A stretch of DNA of 64,000 nt. Origin: Diphasiastrum complanatum. Lineage: Eukaryota; Streptophyta; Lycopodiopsida; Lycopodiales; Lycopodiaceae. The notes beneath the pieces were generated by a model. It was given only the letters and a program-made list of their open reading frames with translations. It made no database searches and was not told where the DNA came from. Below, piece after piece: positions 1-11,830 of the stretch; position 1 is the first letter of the stretch; the number at the start of each line of letters is the position of its first letter. The translations under genes and the position numbers were made by a program. Location: NCBI GenBank assembly GCA_029204225.1, contig CM055098.1, forward strand, positions 54,816,282 to 54,880,281, written 5' to 3'.

Positions 1-345
1 TCATTCACCAAGAAGAAAACTATGGGCTTTATATCCAACAGTCTCCCTTAAGGTCGCGGTTGGTGCCTTGGTATCTTCGTCAGGTTCAACATGTTAATAA
101 ACTTTTGGTGCTTGATCCTAGGCAGCGCTTTGGTGAAGATATTTGCAACCATTTCTATTGTGGAGTAGTATTGAAGGATCACTTGCCCTGAGAAAACTTT
201 TTCCCGAATGAAATGACACTGGATTCTATGTGCTTGGATTTGCCATGAAATCTGGGATTCAGTGATAGTGAAATACAGCTCAAGTTGTCACACAGAATGG
301 AAATCCTATCCACAATTTCTTGTAGTTAATAGTGCTTCTTGGTAA
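1..345 (-). mobile_element. Copia LTR element, 3' end of pol (RNase H) plus start of 3' LTR
   Basis: Read on the minus strand, 345 to about 60 encodes the end of a Copia RNase H: cysteine-asparagine-asparagine and leucine-asparagine-proline blocks, then an I-F-T-K-A-L-P motif, which is the usual tail of Copia polyproteins. A purine-rich tract (AAGGGAGAC) at about 41-49 is followed by TGTTGG at position 40, the expected polypurine tract and LTR start. The LTR runs off the left edge. The element is a fossil; its upstream part is not in continuity here. Confidence 0.7.
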
Positions 346-1520
346 AAATATTCTTAGAATATCCAAATATTCTAAAATACAACAATTCAATTAACCAAAA
401 TCTCTAGGAGATCTATCAAATCTCAGACAATTATAACTCAATCCGAGTACTGCAGTTACTCTAACGAGTTAATATCCCCATTTCTAGCATCTCATGCAAG
501 AAATCAACAATCATCTGAATCTCAATAGATCTAACTGTCTCCTAAAAATCCAAAAATATAGATTGAACTTGTACACAAACACATATAGACTACAATATGT
601 AGTAGAATACAATCCACTAAAGTAAGCAAAACTCTTTATAAGCAAAAGAAATGCATGTGAGATACATAGATCTCAATAAAACACTGGAGTAAAAGATTTA
701 GATTTTCAAAACACTAATCTAAACTCAAATCAATCAATAGGTTGGAAGTTATTCACTCATAAAAACTAAGTATCTATTTATGATCCATGAATCACAAATA
801 GTTAGATTTTTATGTTTTGTCAATCATAATTCACCGGAATTTAAAACCATACTTAATCATTAAGGAATACTAAAGTATATGTCCAACCAAAATCAACTGA
901 ATACCAGCCAAATTCAGTTACCATTCTTGGAACCATTATAATTCGGTATCCAATTGAGCTCTCTGGGATACAATCACTAATGAATTGAGTCTATTTAACC
1001 AAGAAATTGAATCCAAATGACTCATAAATCATGTGTCTTAAAAGAAATAAACACAAAACAAACAGTTTCTGGAGAAGTTTCTTCACACTGTCCAATTTAC
1101 CAATTAACTTCCACAAGAGTAAACCAACCACTCAAGTCAATTGCAATGATTCAGAAATCTCTAATGTCTAGGTGCAGATCTTAATTATATCAGTATAACA
1201 CCACATTTAGATGCCTATCCAAATCATTTTTAAGTTAACCAATAAGTCTTTCATAGAAAGATCTGTTAACTCCGCAAGTATATGTTCCAACAGTACTTGA
1301 TCATATGTCTATGTTCATCGACTAGGTTAAGTGCACCAGATAACCCTAGTAACCAGGAATATGTAGTAGATTCATACAAGATTAATTGACGTGCACATAT
1401 GAGAATCATCTCACTATGACCCAGTACATACGCATATGTCTTTATCTGGCAAATTCCTCCAAAATCCGCATATGTTACTCACATATTTGCTTTTTAAGTA
1501 TTTTTCTACCTAGCTTCTTC
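346..1520 (-). repeat. Dispersed non-coding repeat, inverted relative to 42.3-43.0 kb
   Basis: No credible reading frame. The minus strand of about 900-1500 aligns by eye with the plus strand of about 42,325-42,920: shared blocks include GTGAGTAACATATGCGGAT, a TAAATGTGGTGTTATACT block and a GATCTGCACCTAGACATT block. In both places the repeat lies next to Copia pol sequence, so it is probably an untranslated or LTR part of a Copia family. No boundaries with TG...CA ends were found. Confidence 0.5.
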
Positions 1521-2164
1521 TCCTTTTTCTTTTGTTTTTTGCTTCCGTGTTGTATCTTTGCTTGTGTGCTTATTTCTATCTACCAACAAATAGCACGCGT
1601 CGTCTCTCCAGGTCCTACACGAGCTGCAGAGCAACTTCTTGAATTACTCATTATCTTACGAATCCTCACAAATCCTTATAATCTTTTAATGACCTTTAAG
1701 TATAAATTTATAATCCGTCAATCATAAACATTTAGAATCTGATCCAAATGAAACCCAATCAATTTCTACTTGTTTCTCAGGTTGAAGTCCGTACTACAGC
1801 CTGTAGTACACATGTGTGGGCTCGGATTTCAATGTTGATCAAGTCTTTTGATTGTTAATGCTTGTTGTTTGTCAAATTGCCAATCTAGGTCAACTTTTTT
1901 GTGTCTAGTTTTTTGATAGATTGTTAAGCAAGCATCCAATCACTCTTGTGGATCTTTTGTAGATCCATTTATGTTCCTAAAGTACAGTACTTTCACACAT
2001 CTTCACGCTCCAACAATAAACCGATCTATTGATCAGCAGCTGTTAACTATCTTGTAAATGTGAAGCTAGAATAATGCAAGATCTTCCAGTTGCTATTAAT
2101 GTAAATGAGCGATTGAAGATATCATAAGTCATTATAAGTCATCATAAGTCATCATATATCAGAG
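1521..2164. other. No gene seen; contains a 160 bp dispersed repeat
   Basis: AT-rich sequence without supported coding. Positions 1,990-2,155 resemble 62,450-62,600 in the same orientation (TTCACGCTCCAACAA through GAATGCAAGATCTTC-like blocks to ATAAGTCATCA). The copy at 62.5 kb lies in a Copia LTR, so this piece is probably LTR or leader sequence of the same family. Confidence 0.5.
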
Positions 2165-3390
2165 GATGATCACCGTAGATGAAGCCCTGTCAATGTCCGA
2201 TGCAAAAAAATGGAAAGCTGCCATGGATGTTGAGTATCAGTCTCTAATGAAGAACAAGACCTGGAGTCTTGTCAATCCTCCTACAGGTGTAAAAACTAAT
2301 TGACTCCAAGTGGATTTTCAAGCTAAAGCTTAAACCAGATGGATCAATATCCAAATGGAAAGCTAGACTGGTGGTTAAAGGATTTGAACAAGTATATGGG
2401 ATAGACTACACTGAGACCTTTAGTCCAATGGTAAAGCATTAGTCTATTCGTACCTTATTGGCTATAGCTACTGCAGAAGATCTAGAATTCACGAGATGGA
2501 TGTCCAGACGACATTCCTACACGGATATATACAAGAAGATATATTCATTTATCAACCAGAAGGTTACGTCCTTCAAGGCAAGGAGCATTTGGTATGCAAA
2601 TTGCATAAGGTATTATATGGTCTCAAGCAAGCTCTCAGGGCCTAGTATGAAAGAATCAATCACTTCTTGTTGCAGCACAATTCCACTTCTTGCTCCGCAG
2701 ACTCTAATGTATATCTCAAGCGTAAAGGGTCAAGCTATGTTATAATAGCATTATACGTTGATGATTCCTTAATTATCAATAATTCAAATCAGTTATTACA
2801 AGAAACCAAATCTCTGCTTTCATCAGAGTTTGAGATGACTGATTTAGGCCCACTCCATTACTTTCTCGGTATAGAGATCAGCAGAGATCATGCAAGCAAA
2901 AGGATCGCTATAAGCCAAGAATCCTATTTAATCGATGTACTTCGCAGATATGGCATGGAGGACTGCAAGCCCATAGACACACCTATGGATCCAGGATCTA
3001 AGCTATCCAAAGACATGTGTCCCAAAATTCAAGCAAATCAGCAAGAAATGTGCATGTATCCTTATCAGTCCATCACAGGATCTATAATGTATTCTATGAT
3101 CTGCACATGACCTGATCTAGCATATGCAGTAAGCACACTGTCTCAATACATGTCCAATCCATGCTTACAACAGTGGAAAGCTCTGCAAAGAGTACTAAAG
3201 TACATTCAAGCTGCGAAGCACTATGGTTTGAGCTATAATGGCAATACAGAAGCTACACTCACACTGACCACCTATTCAGATTCCGATTGGGCAGGAGACA
3301 TGGATACCAGAAATTCTACATCATGTTATATTTGTTTCCTTGTAGGAGGACCCATTTCATGGAACAACAGAAAGCAGTTGTTTGCTTTGT
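2165..3390 (+). mobile_element. Copia pol fragment (reverse transcriptase to RNase H), plus strand
   Basis: Plus-strand frames show, in order, the start of the Copia RT (W-K-A-A-M-D-V-E-Y), the F-L-H-G and Y-G-L-K-Q-A-L-R-A blocks, the catalytic Y-V-D-D motif near 2,755, the D-L-G-P-L-H-Y-F-L-G block, and RNase H (S-D-S-D-W-A-G-D, then S-W-N-N-R-K-Q). It stops inside RNase H where it meets an oppositely oriented Copia element near 3,390. Several breaks; no LTR is attached. A fossil. Confidence 0.85.
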
Positions 3391-5807
3391 AGGTTAATCC
3401 CATATTTTGGGTACCCTTCAAATATTGCAGGATTCGTTTTGCCATTTGCCAATGTGCCATGCCAGGATTCGAAGAGAATTGGCTTAAAGCATAGATAGAA
3501 AAAGCCAAATCGGGTTTGGTACAGATTGTGAGGTACATTAGACTACCGATCAGGTTTAAGTAGGATACACTGTCCATCTTCTGTCTCTCCTCATCTATTT
3601 TCGAGAAATCCTATTTTGTTAACCTGGCTCCAGTTGTCATTGGTGTGACCTCTTTGCAGTCCATCATTCGATACTGCTTCAGCACTTTTTTGCCGTACTT
3701 TGACTGACTCAGATGCATTTCTCTTCTTATTCGATCTCTTTTGATCTCCAGCCCAAGGCATTTTGTTGCTTCTCCTAGATCTGTGATTTCATAACTTTTG
3801 AAAATTTGACACTTCGTTTTCTTGATTAACATCAAGGAGTTTTCTATAATTAGGGAGTCATCTAGAAATATAGTCAGAATCACAAAATTTCTTCCTACTT
3901 TCTTTATATAGACATTGCAGTCTAGTTGTGTAAGAGTGAAGTCTAGAGACTTCAGAAGACTATCGAGCTTCTTGTACCAAGCTCGTGATGCCTGCTTCAG
4001 ACCATAAATGCATCGTTGCATCCGACAGACATTTTGTCGATTGTCGGGGTCTTCGAATCCTTCAGACTGCTTCATGAAGATTTCTTCCTCTAGATTCTCG
4101 TGGAGAAAGGCTGTCTTTACATCAATTTGGTGAATTTCCAGGTTGTATTGTGTTGCGTATGCAAGGAGTAGTCGAATGCTTGTCATCTTGACCATTGGCG
4201 AATACGTGTCGAAATAATCAACTCCGTACCTTTGTGTGTAGCCCTTGACAAACCTTGCTTTGTAGCATCCGACAGTGCCATCTGATTTGATTTTCCTTTT
4301 GTATACTCACTTGCAGTCAATGATCTTTTTATTTTCGGGCAGTGGCTTTAGTGTCCATGCCTCGGACATTGCTTGCATTCAGATTCTCCCTCTGGACTCT
4401 GGACAGCTTCTAGATAGTTGGCTCTTCCGTGAAGCTGTAACACTCGAACTTTGTGTCTTCGCTCCACTGAAGATTGTCAGTGTATCATTCTGGAGGTCTT
4501 CTTTGTCTTGTCGACCTTCTGGATTCGATTCGTCGTTGTTCGAATGTTTCTTTTTTGCCGGGTTGATCTTTAGCTTCTTGCTGTTCTGGAGTCTGGGGCT
4601 CAATATTCTGATTTGATGTTTGTCCTCAATCTCCCTCTTGAATCCGCAGCAGTGTGAAGATCTCATGGTCTTTTTCGTCCTTCAATCCAGGGAATGTGGA
4701 CTCGTCGAATTTCACATCTCTACTCGACACGACTTTCTTCATGGAAGGATTGTAGAGTCTATAAACTTGTGATCCATTCGAGTATCCGACCATAATTGTC
4801 TGTTCTGATTTTTCATCGCGCTTACTTCTTTGTTCCTTTGGTATGTGCTTGTATGCTGCACATCCGTATACACGCATGTATGAAAGATTAGGATTTCTAT
4901 TTGTCCACATTTTGTACGGTGTTTTGTTTTCTTGGGCTGTCGTTGTTGATCTGTTCTGTAGGTGTATTGCTGCAGCTATTGCCTCAGCCCAAAATTGACT
5001 TGGCACTGATCGAGCCTGTGCCATCATGCATCTGGCTCCTTCGACTAGCATCATGTTTCTTCTTTCTGCAACACCATTATATTCGGGTGTGTACACAGGA
5101 GTGAAATGATGCTCTATTTCTTGTTCTTGGCAGAATCTAGAAAATTCTGTGCTCTTGTACTCACCTCCATTATCAGACCTGATGATCTGAATCTTCTTTG
5201 AGGTGTGTCTCTCTGCAAATGCCACGAACTTCTTAAAAGAGTCAAACACTTAAGATTTTTTCTTTAGATAATAGATTGTTGTCATCTGGCTGTAGTCAAA
5301 AACTACCTCGATCCTGAGAGCGAATCGACTTTCATCGGTCCGCAGACTCTGAGTGGACGAGCTCAAGAACTTCTTTTGCTCTTTTTCCCTCATGTGTGAA
5401 TGGATTCTGATGTTGTTTGCCTTTGTGTTCGTCCTATCGAATCTGGGCTTGTTCTTGATCTTCTTCCTTCCCTTCGTGAAAAGAGCTTTTTCCTGATCAC
5501 TGCTTCCTTCTCCTTCGTCCCTCATCAATCTCTCATAAGCAACAAGACTGATTGCTCTCTCGAATGTCATATTTGGTAGGCTCAGTATGAGCATTCTCAA
5601 CGATTGATAGGACGCATGTAGGGATTTCATGAAGTACATCAGTTGTTGTGGTGCTGGGACCTGGTGTTCTTGTCCAGATGCAGCAAGTTGAGCGAAGATC
5701 GTTCTGATCTTTTCAACATAGTCCGTGGATGACCGACGCTCTGCTATTAACACAGGAACCAAAAAGCAATTTCCAATTGTGTTGTAGTTGCACGTATAGT
5801 ACATCAT
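3391..5807 (-). mobile_element. Copia element, minus strand (gag, integrase, RT, partial RNase H)
   Basis: On the minus strand the order is a gag-like segment (about 5,807-5,250, with the L-x-x-L-P x M-x-F-E-R-A pattern of Copia gag), the integrase core (5,249-4,630: D-N-G-G-E-Y and the N-G-V-A-E-R-R block), RT (4,195-3,611: D-V-K-T-A-F-L, Y-G-L-K-Q-A-S-R-A, D-D-S-L) and the start of RNase H region (3,577-3,390: G-S-L-M-Y-L, P-D-L-A-F). No LTR or primer-binding site is recognisable at its 5' side. Several breaks; a fossil. Confidence 0.85.
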
Positions 5808-7300
5808 GCACAGAAACTAACAATGAACACATTAATTTTTGATCCAAATGGTATCTGGAAACATGGTCTAGCATATATAGCATTGACATGTGTATGTGAC
5901 TTACACATCCTTAATTTTGTTTCACCTTTGAAAGCAGAGAATTTTAAACTCGATTGAAATGTGAAAATTGAAAGTGAACGACTTCGTACCTCTGCTAAAT
6001 GGTGATTGTCTATACTTGACATGCGGATTCATTGCAATATGTATCTTATTATTTATTCATTGAATCATCGATCATTATATAATCATCATCATGTTGATAT
6101 TTGTACCGATCCAAACTTAATGCCATCGCATGTTGACAAAAAACAAAAACATGCACAAGCACCCACACTTTGCTTCGTACATTGGATAGTTACAAATTTT
6201 GAAGGAACAACTACATATTAAAAAAATCAAACACTTGAAAATACACGACACACAATATAGAAACCATAGAAATTTTATACATTATTGTATTCAATACCAG
6301 TCTATTATTACATGTGTGTTATAACATGATATAGAGAACCAAATTCCAACATGACAACTTCTATGCAAACATTACATGAAATAACACCACATTGCAATTT
6401 CCTGTCATTATTCTCAATGACTTGAATATCGATATGTCATATCAAAACAACTATTTGAATGCACTCTATAACTACAATATGATTTTACTATATGATTTCA
6501 AAATACAAAGACCACATTTGGACCAACAACCACAACTTCAAATGTGTTTTAGGATCTACATATGCATATTGGAGTGATCACTCTCCTATTTATAACATAT
6601 TGCAAGTAAATTAACATATATTTATATTTACAATTTCCATGATTACTTGTTTAATAATTTTTATTATTAGTAAAAAAACACAATTCATATTATACTTCTT
6701 AATATTGTTACAAATTCAAATTTCATACATGGGGTTTTATCCCTTTTTTGTAGTTGTAAAAAACAGACACATCATTGCTCATTCATATCTAGTACATCAA
6801 CAAACAAGTTCATTGATATATCATGAAAAACTTGTCCTTTACACATTACATTTGAATCATTGGAAAAAAAATCAAAAATCGTTGCCTTTTTCAACTAGTT
6901 ATTAAATAGGGAAATTTCTAACAAAATTAGGTCTAAGACATCATTTAGAAACAATGTAGTTGTTAATAGCAAAACCAATACTTTATTGATTACGACCACT
7001 TGTTTGTTGAAGCTCATCTTAGCTCCAAGAGACGAAGACGGAGACAAATAAAGCAAAACTCCCACACCTTGTAGTATACATATGCATCAACGACAAACAA
7101 TTTTCCCAGACGAACAAGTATTTTTTTGAACGATGTACTCCAATTTCTTCACGTATACAAAAATGCAACTCCACTAAGAGAAAAAACACGGGCAATAAAT
7201 GAAACTTATGCCATCTTTACTAAGAAAGAGACCATCTTTTATCAAGGAAGAAACAAACTTAACCGAAAAGAAGAAGTCCTTACTATGTTCTATAAATAAA
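5808..7300. other. AT-rich stretch, no gene seen
   Basis: Both strands carry only short frames with low-complexity translations. No LTR ends, target duplications, tRNA boxes or splice-bounded exons were found. It may be leader or LTR of the Copia element at 3.4-5.8 kb that has decayed beyond recognition, but nothing in the sequence proves it. Confidence 0.4.
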
Positions 7301-7309
7301 CCTACCTGT

Positions 7310-8100
7310 GAGGGAAAGGACATAAAACGAGAGCCCCAAGGTCCCAAGTTGCAAGTTTGTCAGAAAAAGAGCGAAGGAACCACTAAGTACGTTGGGCCGA
7401 AGATAGATGGATACCGAAAGGAATGCCCCAAAGCCGGGTGACTGTGCCATGGGGGACAATGGGGAGACCTAGAGAGGAGACCCAGGTGGGCACGGTAGCG
7501 TGGATAACATGGAGTTCCGATTTCCGAGTGTTGAGAAGGGAGGAGGAGCAACAACATATTTCATTAAAGAGAGATAGCAAATGGAGGACATGGGGTTCAG
7601 AGAGGAGGAGAGGAGGGTGACATCATTAGCAAAGAGTTGATGCAAGAGCGGCCCCAAAGGAGACAAGACTGGGGAGATACGAGAGAGCGAGGCTGCTTCA
7701 TGGAAACCACAAGACAGGGGTTCGGTGGCTATAGCAAACACCATAAGTGACAAGGGTCAACCTTGGCGAATGCCAGAAGTAGGGGCAAACTTAGTTGATA
7801 GACAACCATTAAAGAGGATCTTAGCCAAGGAGGACTGATAAAGAGCATGCACGAAATTCAAAAAGGACAAAGGAAAGCTAAAAGCCTGGCAAGAAGCCCA
7901 AATATAGTCCCAGCTGATCCGATCAAACGCTTTATCTAGGTCCAAGCGGAGGATAAGAGAGGGAACGACCGAGGCAACAAGAGAGTCCGATGTCGTCCAG
8001 ACGTTAAGAATTGAATCCATAATGTTACGGCCTTTAACAAAGCCAAACTGCTCAAAAGAGAGGGAATGAAGGAGGGGAGACAGACCCCATCAAGATTGGG
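7310..8100 (-). mobile_element. L1-type LINE fragment (reverse transcriptase), minus strand
   Basis: Read on the minus strand from about 8,080 the translation shows E-Q-F-G-F-V-K-G-R, then R-L-D-L-D-K-A-F-D-R-I-S-W-D-Y (RT motif A), then G-I-R-Q-G, P-L-S-L-M-V-F-A-I-A and F-A-N-D-V-T-L (RT motif C). The catalytic motif of L1 elements is F-A-D-D, so the first aspartate is replaced by asparagine here, and the frame is interrupted. Both ends are truncated. It is the same LINE family as at 12.5-14.3 kb, whose corresponding residues are F-A-D-D-L-T-L. Confidence 0.8.
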
Positions 8101-8470
8101 ATAGAATTTAAACCTTTTCTCAACACATCAAGTACCTACGTTTATTATAGGAAGAAACAAAAGAGATTCCTAAAAGTATCTAAAAAACATTGCTCACACA
8201 TGAGAGCAGTTTGGACCCGACAAATATCATTTTGCCATGTAGCAGAGCCACATAGCAAGCTTTCATAATGCCACGTGACAGCCATACATGTACTTTATTT
8301 CAAACTCATCTCAATATACATGTGAGTTCATTAATCTCCTTGCTGCCCCACAAACATCCAATGGCCCTGCCATACATCTATCCACCACACAAAAGCAAAC
8401 AATTATAGCCAATCGCCATGTGGCGAGCGTGAGCATTTGTTGGCCCAATCCAGCTGCCTCCTTGTGCCAA
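8101..8470. other. No gene seen
   Basis: Short frames on both strands only. The segment separates the LINE fragment from the degenerate tandem repeat that follows. No promoter-like or RNA-like structure was recognised. Confidence 0.4.
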
Positions 8471-8472
8471 TA

Positions 8473-8712
8473 AGCAAAGAGGGAGGTTCCTAGGACTTCT
8501 TGTGATGTGAATGTTGTTACTAGCACATGTACTAGTAACACATGCACGCAACACATGTACTAGTGTCACATTCACCATTAATACGTAAGCAAAGAGGAAG
8601 GTTTCCTAGGACTTATTGTAATGTGAATGTTCTTATTAACACATGTACTAGGCAAGAGGGAGGTTACAACAATATTTCGTGATGTGAATGTTGTTATTAG
8701 CACATGTACCAT
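8473..8712 (+). repeat. Degenerate tandem repeat, three ~60 bp units
   Basis: Three units start with GCAAAGAG or GCAAGAG at 8,473, 8,589 and 8,652 and each continues through a GGAGGTT block, a GATGTGAATGTT block and end with AGCACATGTAC. The first and second unit are separated by about 55 bp that itself holds more ACATGTACTAG copies. A partial similar block (TTACAACAATATTTC) recurs at 8,911. Function unknown. Confidence 0.6.
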
Positions 8713-9887
8713 CCACGTATAAAATATTATCGTTCTTGATTTGAAGATGGCTAGCCAAATCATTTCCCTTACTAATCCCCAACATCATTACCAATATATA
8801 CTTTTCTTTTCTCTCAAGACGCACAATGGAATCCCTAGATACTATCAACAACATATAAAAGTAGGATTTTATCATGACATAAGGACAGGTCACGGGCTTA
8901 AAGAAATACCTTACAACAATATTTCACAGAACACATGCTTTGTCATTCAATATATGTGACAAAATGTAATAAAACCTTAAGAATATTTGCATCTATAGTC
9001 ATCAAGTGCATTAAGATCGTAAGATGTATCTCAGTTAGCCGTGTGAGGGTTACCATTTGGAAGCACTCCAGATGTGATCTTCATTATCTAAGGAAACAAA
9101 AAAGAATTGTTCAGTAAGGAACCTGTCTCAAGCCCTCGGGGAAATAGAATGCCGTGTTCAATACTTCATGCCAAAAAGGGAATATTGTAGATGCTTGCTT
9201 TCAAGCTCTTACGCTCGTTTGTGCCACCAGCACCAGATCAGCTATTATACTCGGGGAGTATCTTCAGCATGAATCTGTATGGAGGCTGCAGCCTTGCCCA
9301 CTCTGCTACATGATTTGCTCTTGTTACACAATTGAGTTGAGGCTATGATATCAGTGGCGTAGAAGGCAGACAAGTCTTCATTATAAATAAAGCTAATCAG
9401 ACACAGAGCAAAAAAAATTCTGAAAATTATCCCAGAAATGTGGCTCGTACCCCGGTGGTTGATAACATCTTTCTTCACCTCAGTTTTTGTGAACTTTTTT
9501 TTTCAAACTATTATTACAACGTTTGGAGTTCAATTTCAGTAGCGTGCATGTAAGGGAAATACAAGAACAAAAAAATTTAAGCAACTGAGCGCCATTTCTC
9601 TAGTCACGGATATTTTCGGACAGCAAAGAAAGAATGAGTGTAGGGACAGTCAATATAAACGAACACATACATATACACAGAGATTTAAGCAGCACTGACG
9701 GAGCCCCTGCATGCTGGCTAGTCTTCAACACTTTGATCAAATGATTGATCTACAAAATTGAGAGCATGAAGAATGATTTGATCACAAGAATATCCAGCTT
9801 CAACTGAACGTACAACCTCAGAAAAATAAAAAACATTTGAAGGAACTCTGCTGCTACGATCCTATCTACCTCTGCAGAACACTTAAT
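8713..9887. other. No gene seen; 3' side of C2-domain gene 1
   Basis: No supported reading frame. The part next to the stop codon at 9,888 probably includes the 3' UTR of the minus-strand C2-domain gene, but no clear polyadenylation signal could be assigned with confidence. Confidence 0.4.
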
Positions 9888-10433
9888 TTAATTGGAGATT
9901 TTGCTGATTCTCCCGTCGGAGGTGATGTACCATCTTCCCACAGATGCCTTCGTCTTACGTTTATATGGTACTTGTGTAACTCCGATCATAAGAGCGCCTT
10001 TTGGATCGCCAGAAGGTCGGCGCACTTGAAATGACATGTACATGCGATTCTTGGAGGTAGCAGCATCCTTGGAGGTAGGAGTATCCTTATTCAAAAAATG
10101 AGAGAGAAGTACGCGTACAGTCCCGACTAATCGGTCTCCACACCATCCGTTGCAATATATTTCAATTGTTAAAGCTGATGTTTCCTGGTAAAGCAGGGAT
10201 TCCTCCACTTCAAACTCGAATTTCGCATTCCATTTCGGATTATGACCGCCTGTCCTGTCAGTCGGAGAGGAAATCTTAACCCCTGAATCTAATCCCACCA
10301 CAACATATGTCTTCATCTTTCGGAAGAGATTCATCCTTTTCAATCCTTTAGCGGATGCAACTTCCAGCTCTAACTTTACTTTGGCAGAATCGGTCTGCTT
10401 CCTTGCAACCACTTGCAGACTTTGCACAGCCAT
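9888..10433 (-). CDS. SRC2-like C2-domain protein (gene 1)
   Basis: A 181-residue intronless frame. The C2 domain spans about residues 18-140: a first strand K-V-K-L-E-L-E-V, the block L-K-R-M-N-L-F-R-K-M-K-T-Y, then G-G-H-N-P-K-W-N near residues 62-69 (the N-P-x-W signature of C2 domains), A-L-T-I-E-I-Y, D-R-L-V-G-T-V-R-V, and the ending S-F-Q-V-R-R-P-S-G-D-P-K-G-A-L, which is typical of plant SRC2-type proteins. These are small phospholipid-binding C2 proteins of the secretory and plasma membrane system linked to stress. The loop-1 aspartate usual in this family (K-M-D-x-Y) is K-M-K-T-Y here, so Ca2+ binding may be weak. The frame is open upstream to 10,556; I chose the internal ATG because it matches the length of the two paralogs, but a start at 10,556 (222 residues) is possible. 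No hydrophobic signal or membrane segment. Its upstream region carries a G-box tandem array. Confidence 0.8.
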   Translation of the reverse strand: MAVQSLQVVARKQTDSAKVKLELEVASAKGLKRMNLFRKMKTYVVVGLDSGVKISSPTDRTGGHNPKWNAKFEFEVEESLLYQETSALTIEIYCNGWCGDRLVGTVRVLLSHFLNKDTPTSKDAATSKNRMYMSFQVRRPSGDPKGALMIGVTQVPYKRKTKASVGRWYITSDGRISKISN

Positions 10434-11088
10434 AATGAAATCGTTCCCGAAGCTATTGCTTCCAGAGCTTAACACAGCACCAAAAGTACCGTCATAATCT
10501 AGATACCGCGAGCCATTTTTCAAAGCTAAAAGATTCTCAAACCACCCTATCACCAACCGTCGATGACCTTATCCGTCAGCATAATCAGAAAAATGCATAA
10601 AAGGTATCACCAAAAAGTTATCCAGCTACAGAGTTGATTGGGAAGGAAATCCAGCCTTCAGAAATACAATGTATGTCACAGCCAAAACCCGGCTCTAGGA
10701 TCCAGATCCGTGCTGGTAGAGGTAGCCTTTTTGTCTTCTACAAACAAGCATAAACAAAACCTGCTCGCCTTATCCCCGAGCTACTGAAACATATCAATCA
10801 AAGTACAAAAGCGACTAATAAATAATCAGCGCAAAGAGTACGATAACTTAGGATTCCAAAATAATAAAACATTATTAATCAGAAGCTCTGCGACTGCCAT
10901 GCTATTGTATATGCCATGGATCGTAAAGCTAAATGTAATGAAATGATGAAAAAGCCAACGATCCAAAGCGAAGGAGATGTAAAGAAAATGGAGATGGCGA
11001 ACAGGAACGGAATAGGTAAGCAAGAAAAACTGAATGGCCGCATGCGCGCCATCGCCATCGCCATCGCTGGCGCAAGCTTTTCCCCTCA
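10434..11088. promoter_or_regulatory. Upstream region of C2-domain gene 1
   Basis: Lies between the start of the minus-strand C2 gene and the tandem repeat at 11.13 kb, and so should hold the 5' UTR and core promoter. Short frames on both strands look like chance. No convincing TATA box was identified. A run of CATCGC triplets (11,047-11,066) marks the transition to the GC-richer repeat region. Confidence 0.4.
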
Positions 11089-11130
11089 GTGTGGGCCGTT
11101 CCTTGCATGGCACGCCACGATTCCAAACTC

Positions 11131-11775
11131 CCACCGTTGGATCTCACCACCACCGTTAAGATCTCCCCACAAAATACACAATCGGCCATCCAATATACGC
11201 CACATGTCATCTCTTCCACGTGTCACAGATCCAGTGATAGGAATAAAATTGGCCGTGCCATTAAGCCCCGTCGACAGCCCTGGCCCATCGGGTCGATGGC
11301 GCTGCTTTCCCTTCGTTCATTGCATGGCCCAATGTATTGTAGCTACACGACATAATAAGAAATGCGCACCGTTGGATCTCATCATCAACGTTAGGATCTC
11401 CCTAGGAGCTATTCAATCATCCATCAGATTTACTGCACATGTCACAACTCCACGTGTCAAGAATCCACGTGATGGGGGCTTAAATTTGCTGTCACATTAA
11501 GTCTCGTGTACAATGCATTGGGTCGATGGGCGCTACTTTTTCCTTCCTTAATTAAATGGGCCGTTGCATGGACCACGGCCATTGTATTTTAAGTGCCGGT
11601 CACAATTCCAAGAACCCACCGTTGGATCTCCCATTAACGTTAGGATCTCCTCACAATTAGCCACCAGATACAATCCACGTGTCATGTTTTCCACGTGTCA
11701 AAGATCTAAGTAATTGATATATAATATAACCGTGCGTAAAATTTCCTTGGACAGCCCTGGCCCATTGGGTTTGGT
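11131..11775 (+). repeat. Tandem repeat, three ~240 bp units with G-box motifs
   Basis: Units begin with CACCGTTGGATCTC near 11,131, 11,368 and 11,611 (spacing about 237 and 243 bp). Each unit goes on with an ACGTTAGGATCTCC-like block, an ACATGTCA or CCACGTGTCA block and, in units 1 and 3, a CAGCCCTGGCCCAT block. The units are diverged but collinear. They lie 0.7-1.3 kb upstream of the C2-domain gene 1 start, in its expected promoter direction. The motifs in them are also shared with stress and housekeeping promoters, see the separate entry. Confidence 0.8.
11216..11700. promoter_or_regulatory. Cluster of five G-box/ABRE-like CACGTG sites
   Basis: CCACGTGTCA occurs at 11,216-11,225, 11,450-11,459, 11,675-11,684 and 11,691-11,700, and CCACGTGA at 11,465-11,472. 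CACGTG is the core of G-boxes bound by bZIP and bHLH factors, and ACGTG is the core of ABA-response elements. TGGGCC (site II type) motifs are also present near 11,091, 11,281, 11,323, 11,557 and 11,757 on one or other strand. The nearest G-box is about 0.78 kb upstream of the gene 1 start codon. That the array regulates this gene is an inference. Confidence 0.55.
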
Positions 11776-11830
11776 CTTTAAATGCAGAGCGCGTTGGTAC
11801 TAGAAAAGAACTCTGCCAAACTAGCAGGAC

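Noticed and set aside
8473-8712. CRISPR-like array of repeats
   Set aside because: Units are diverged, unevenly spaced and without unique spacers of constant length; the sequence is plant nuclear.
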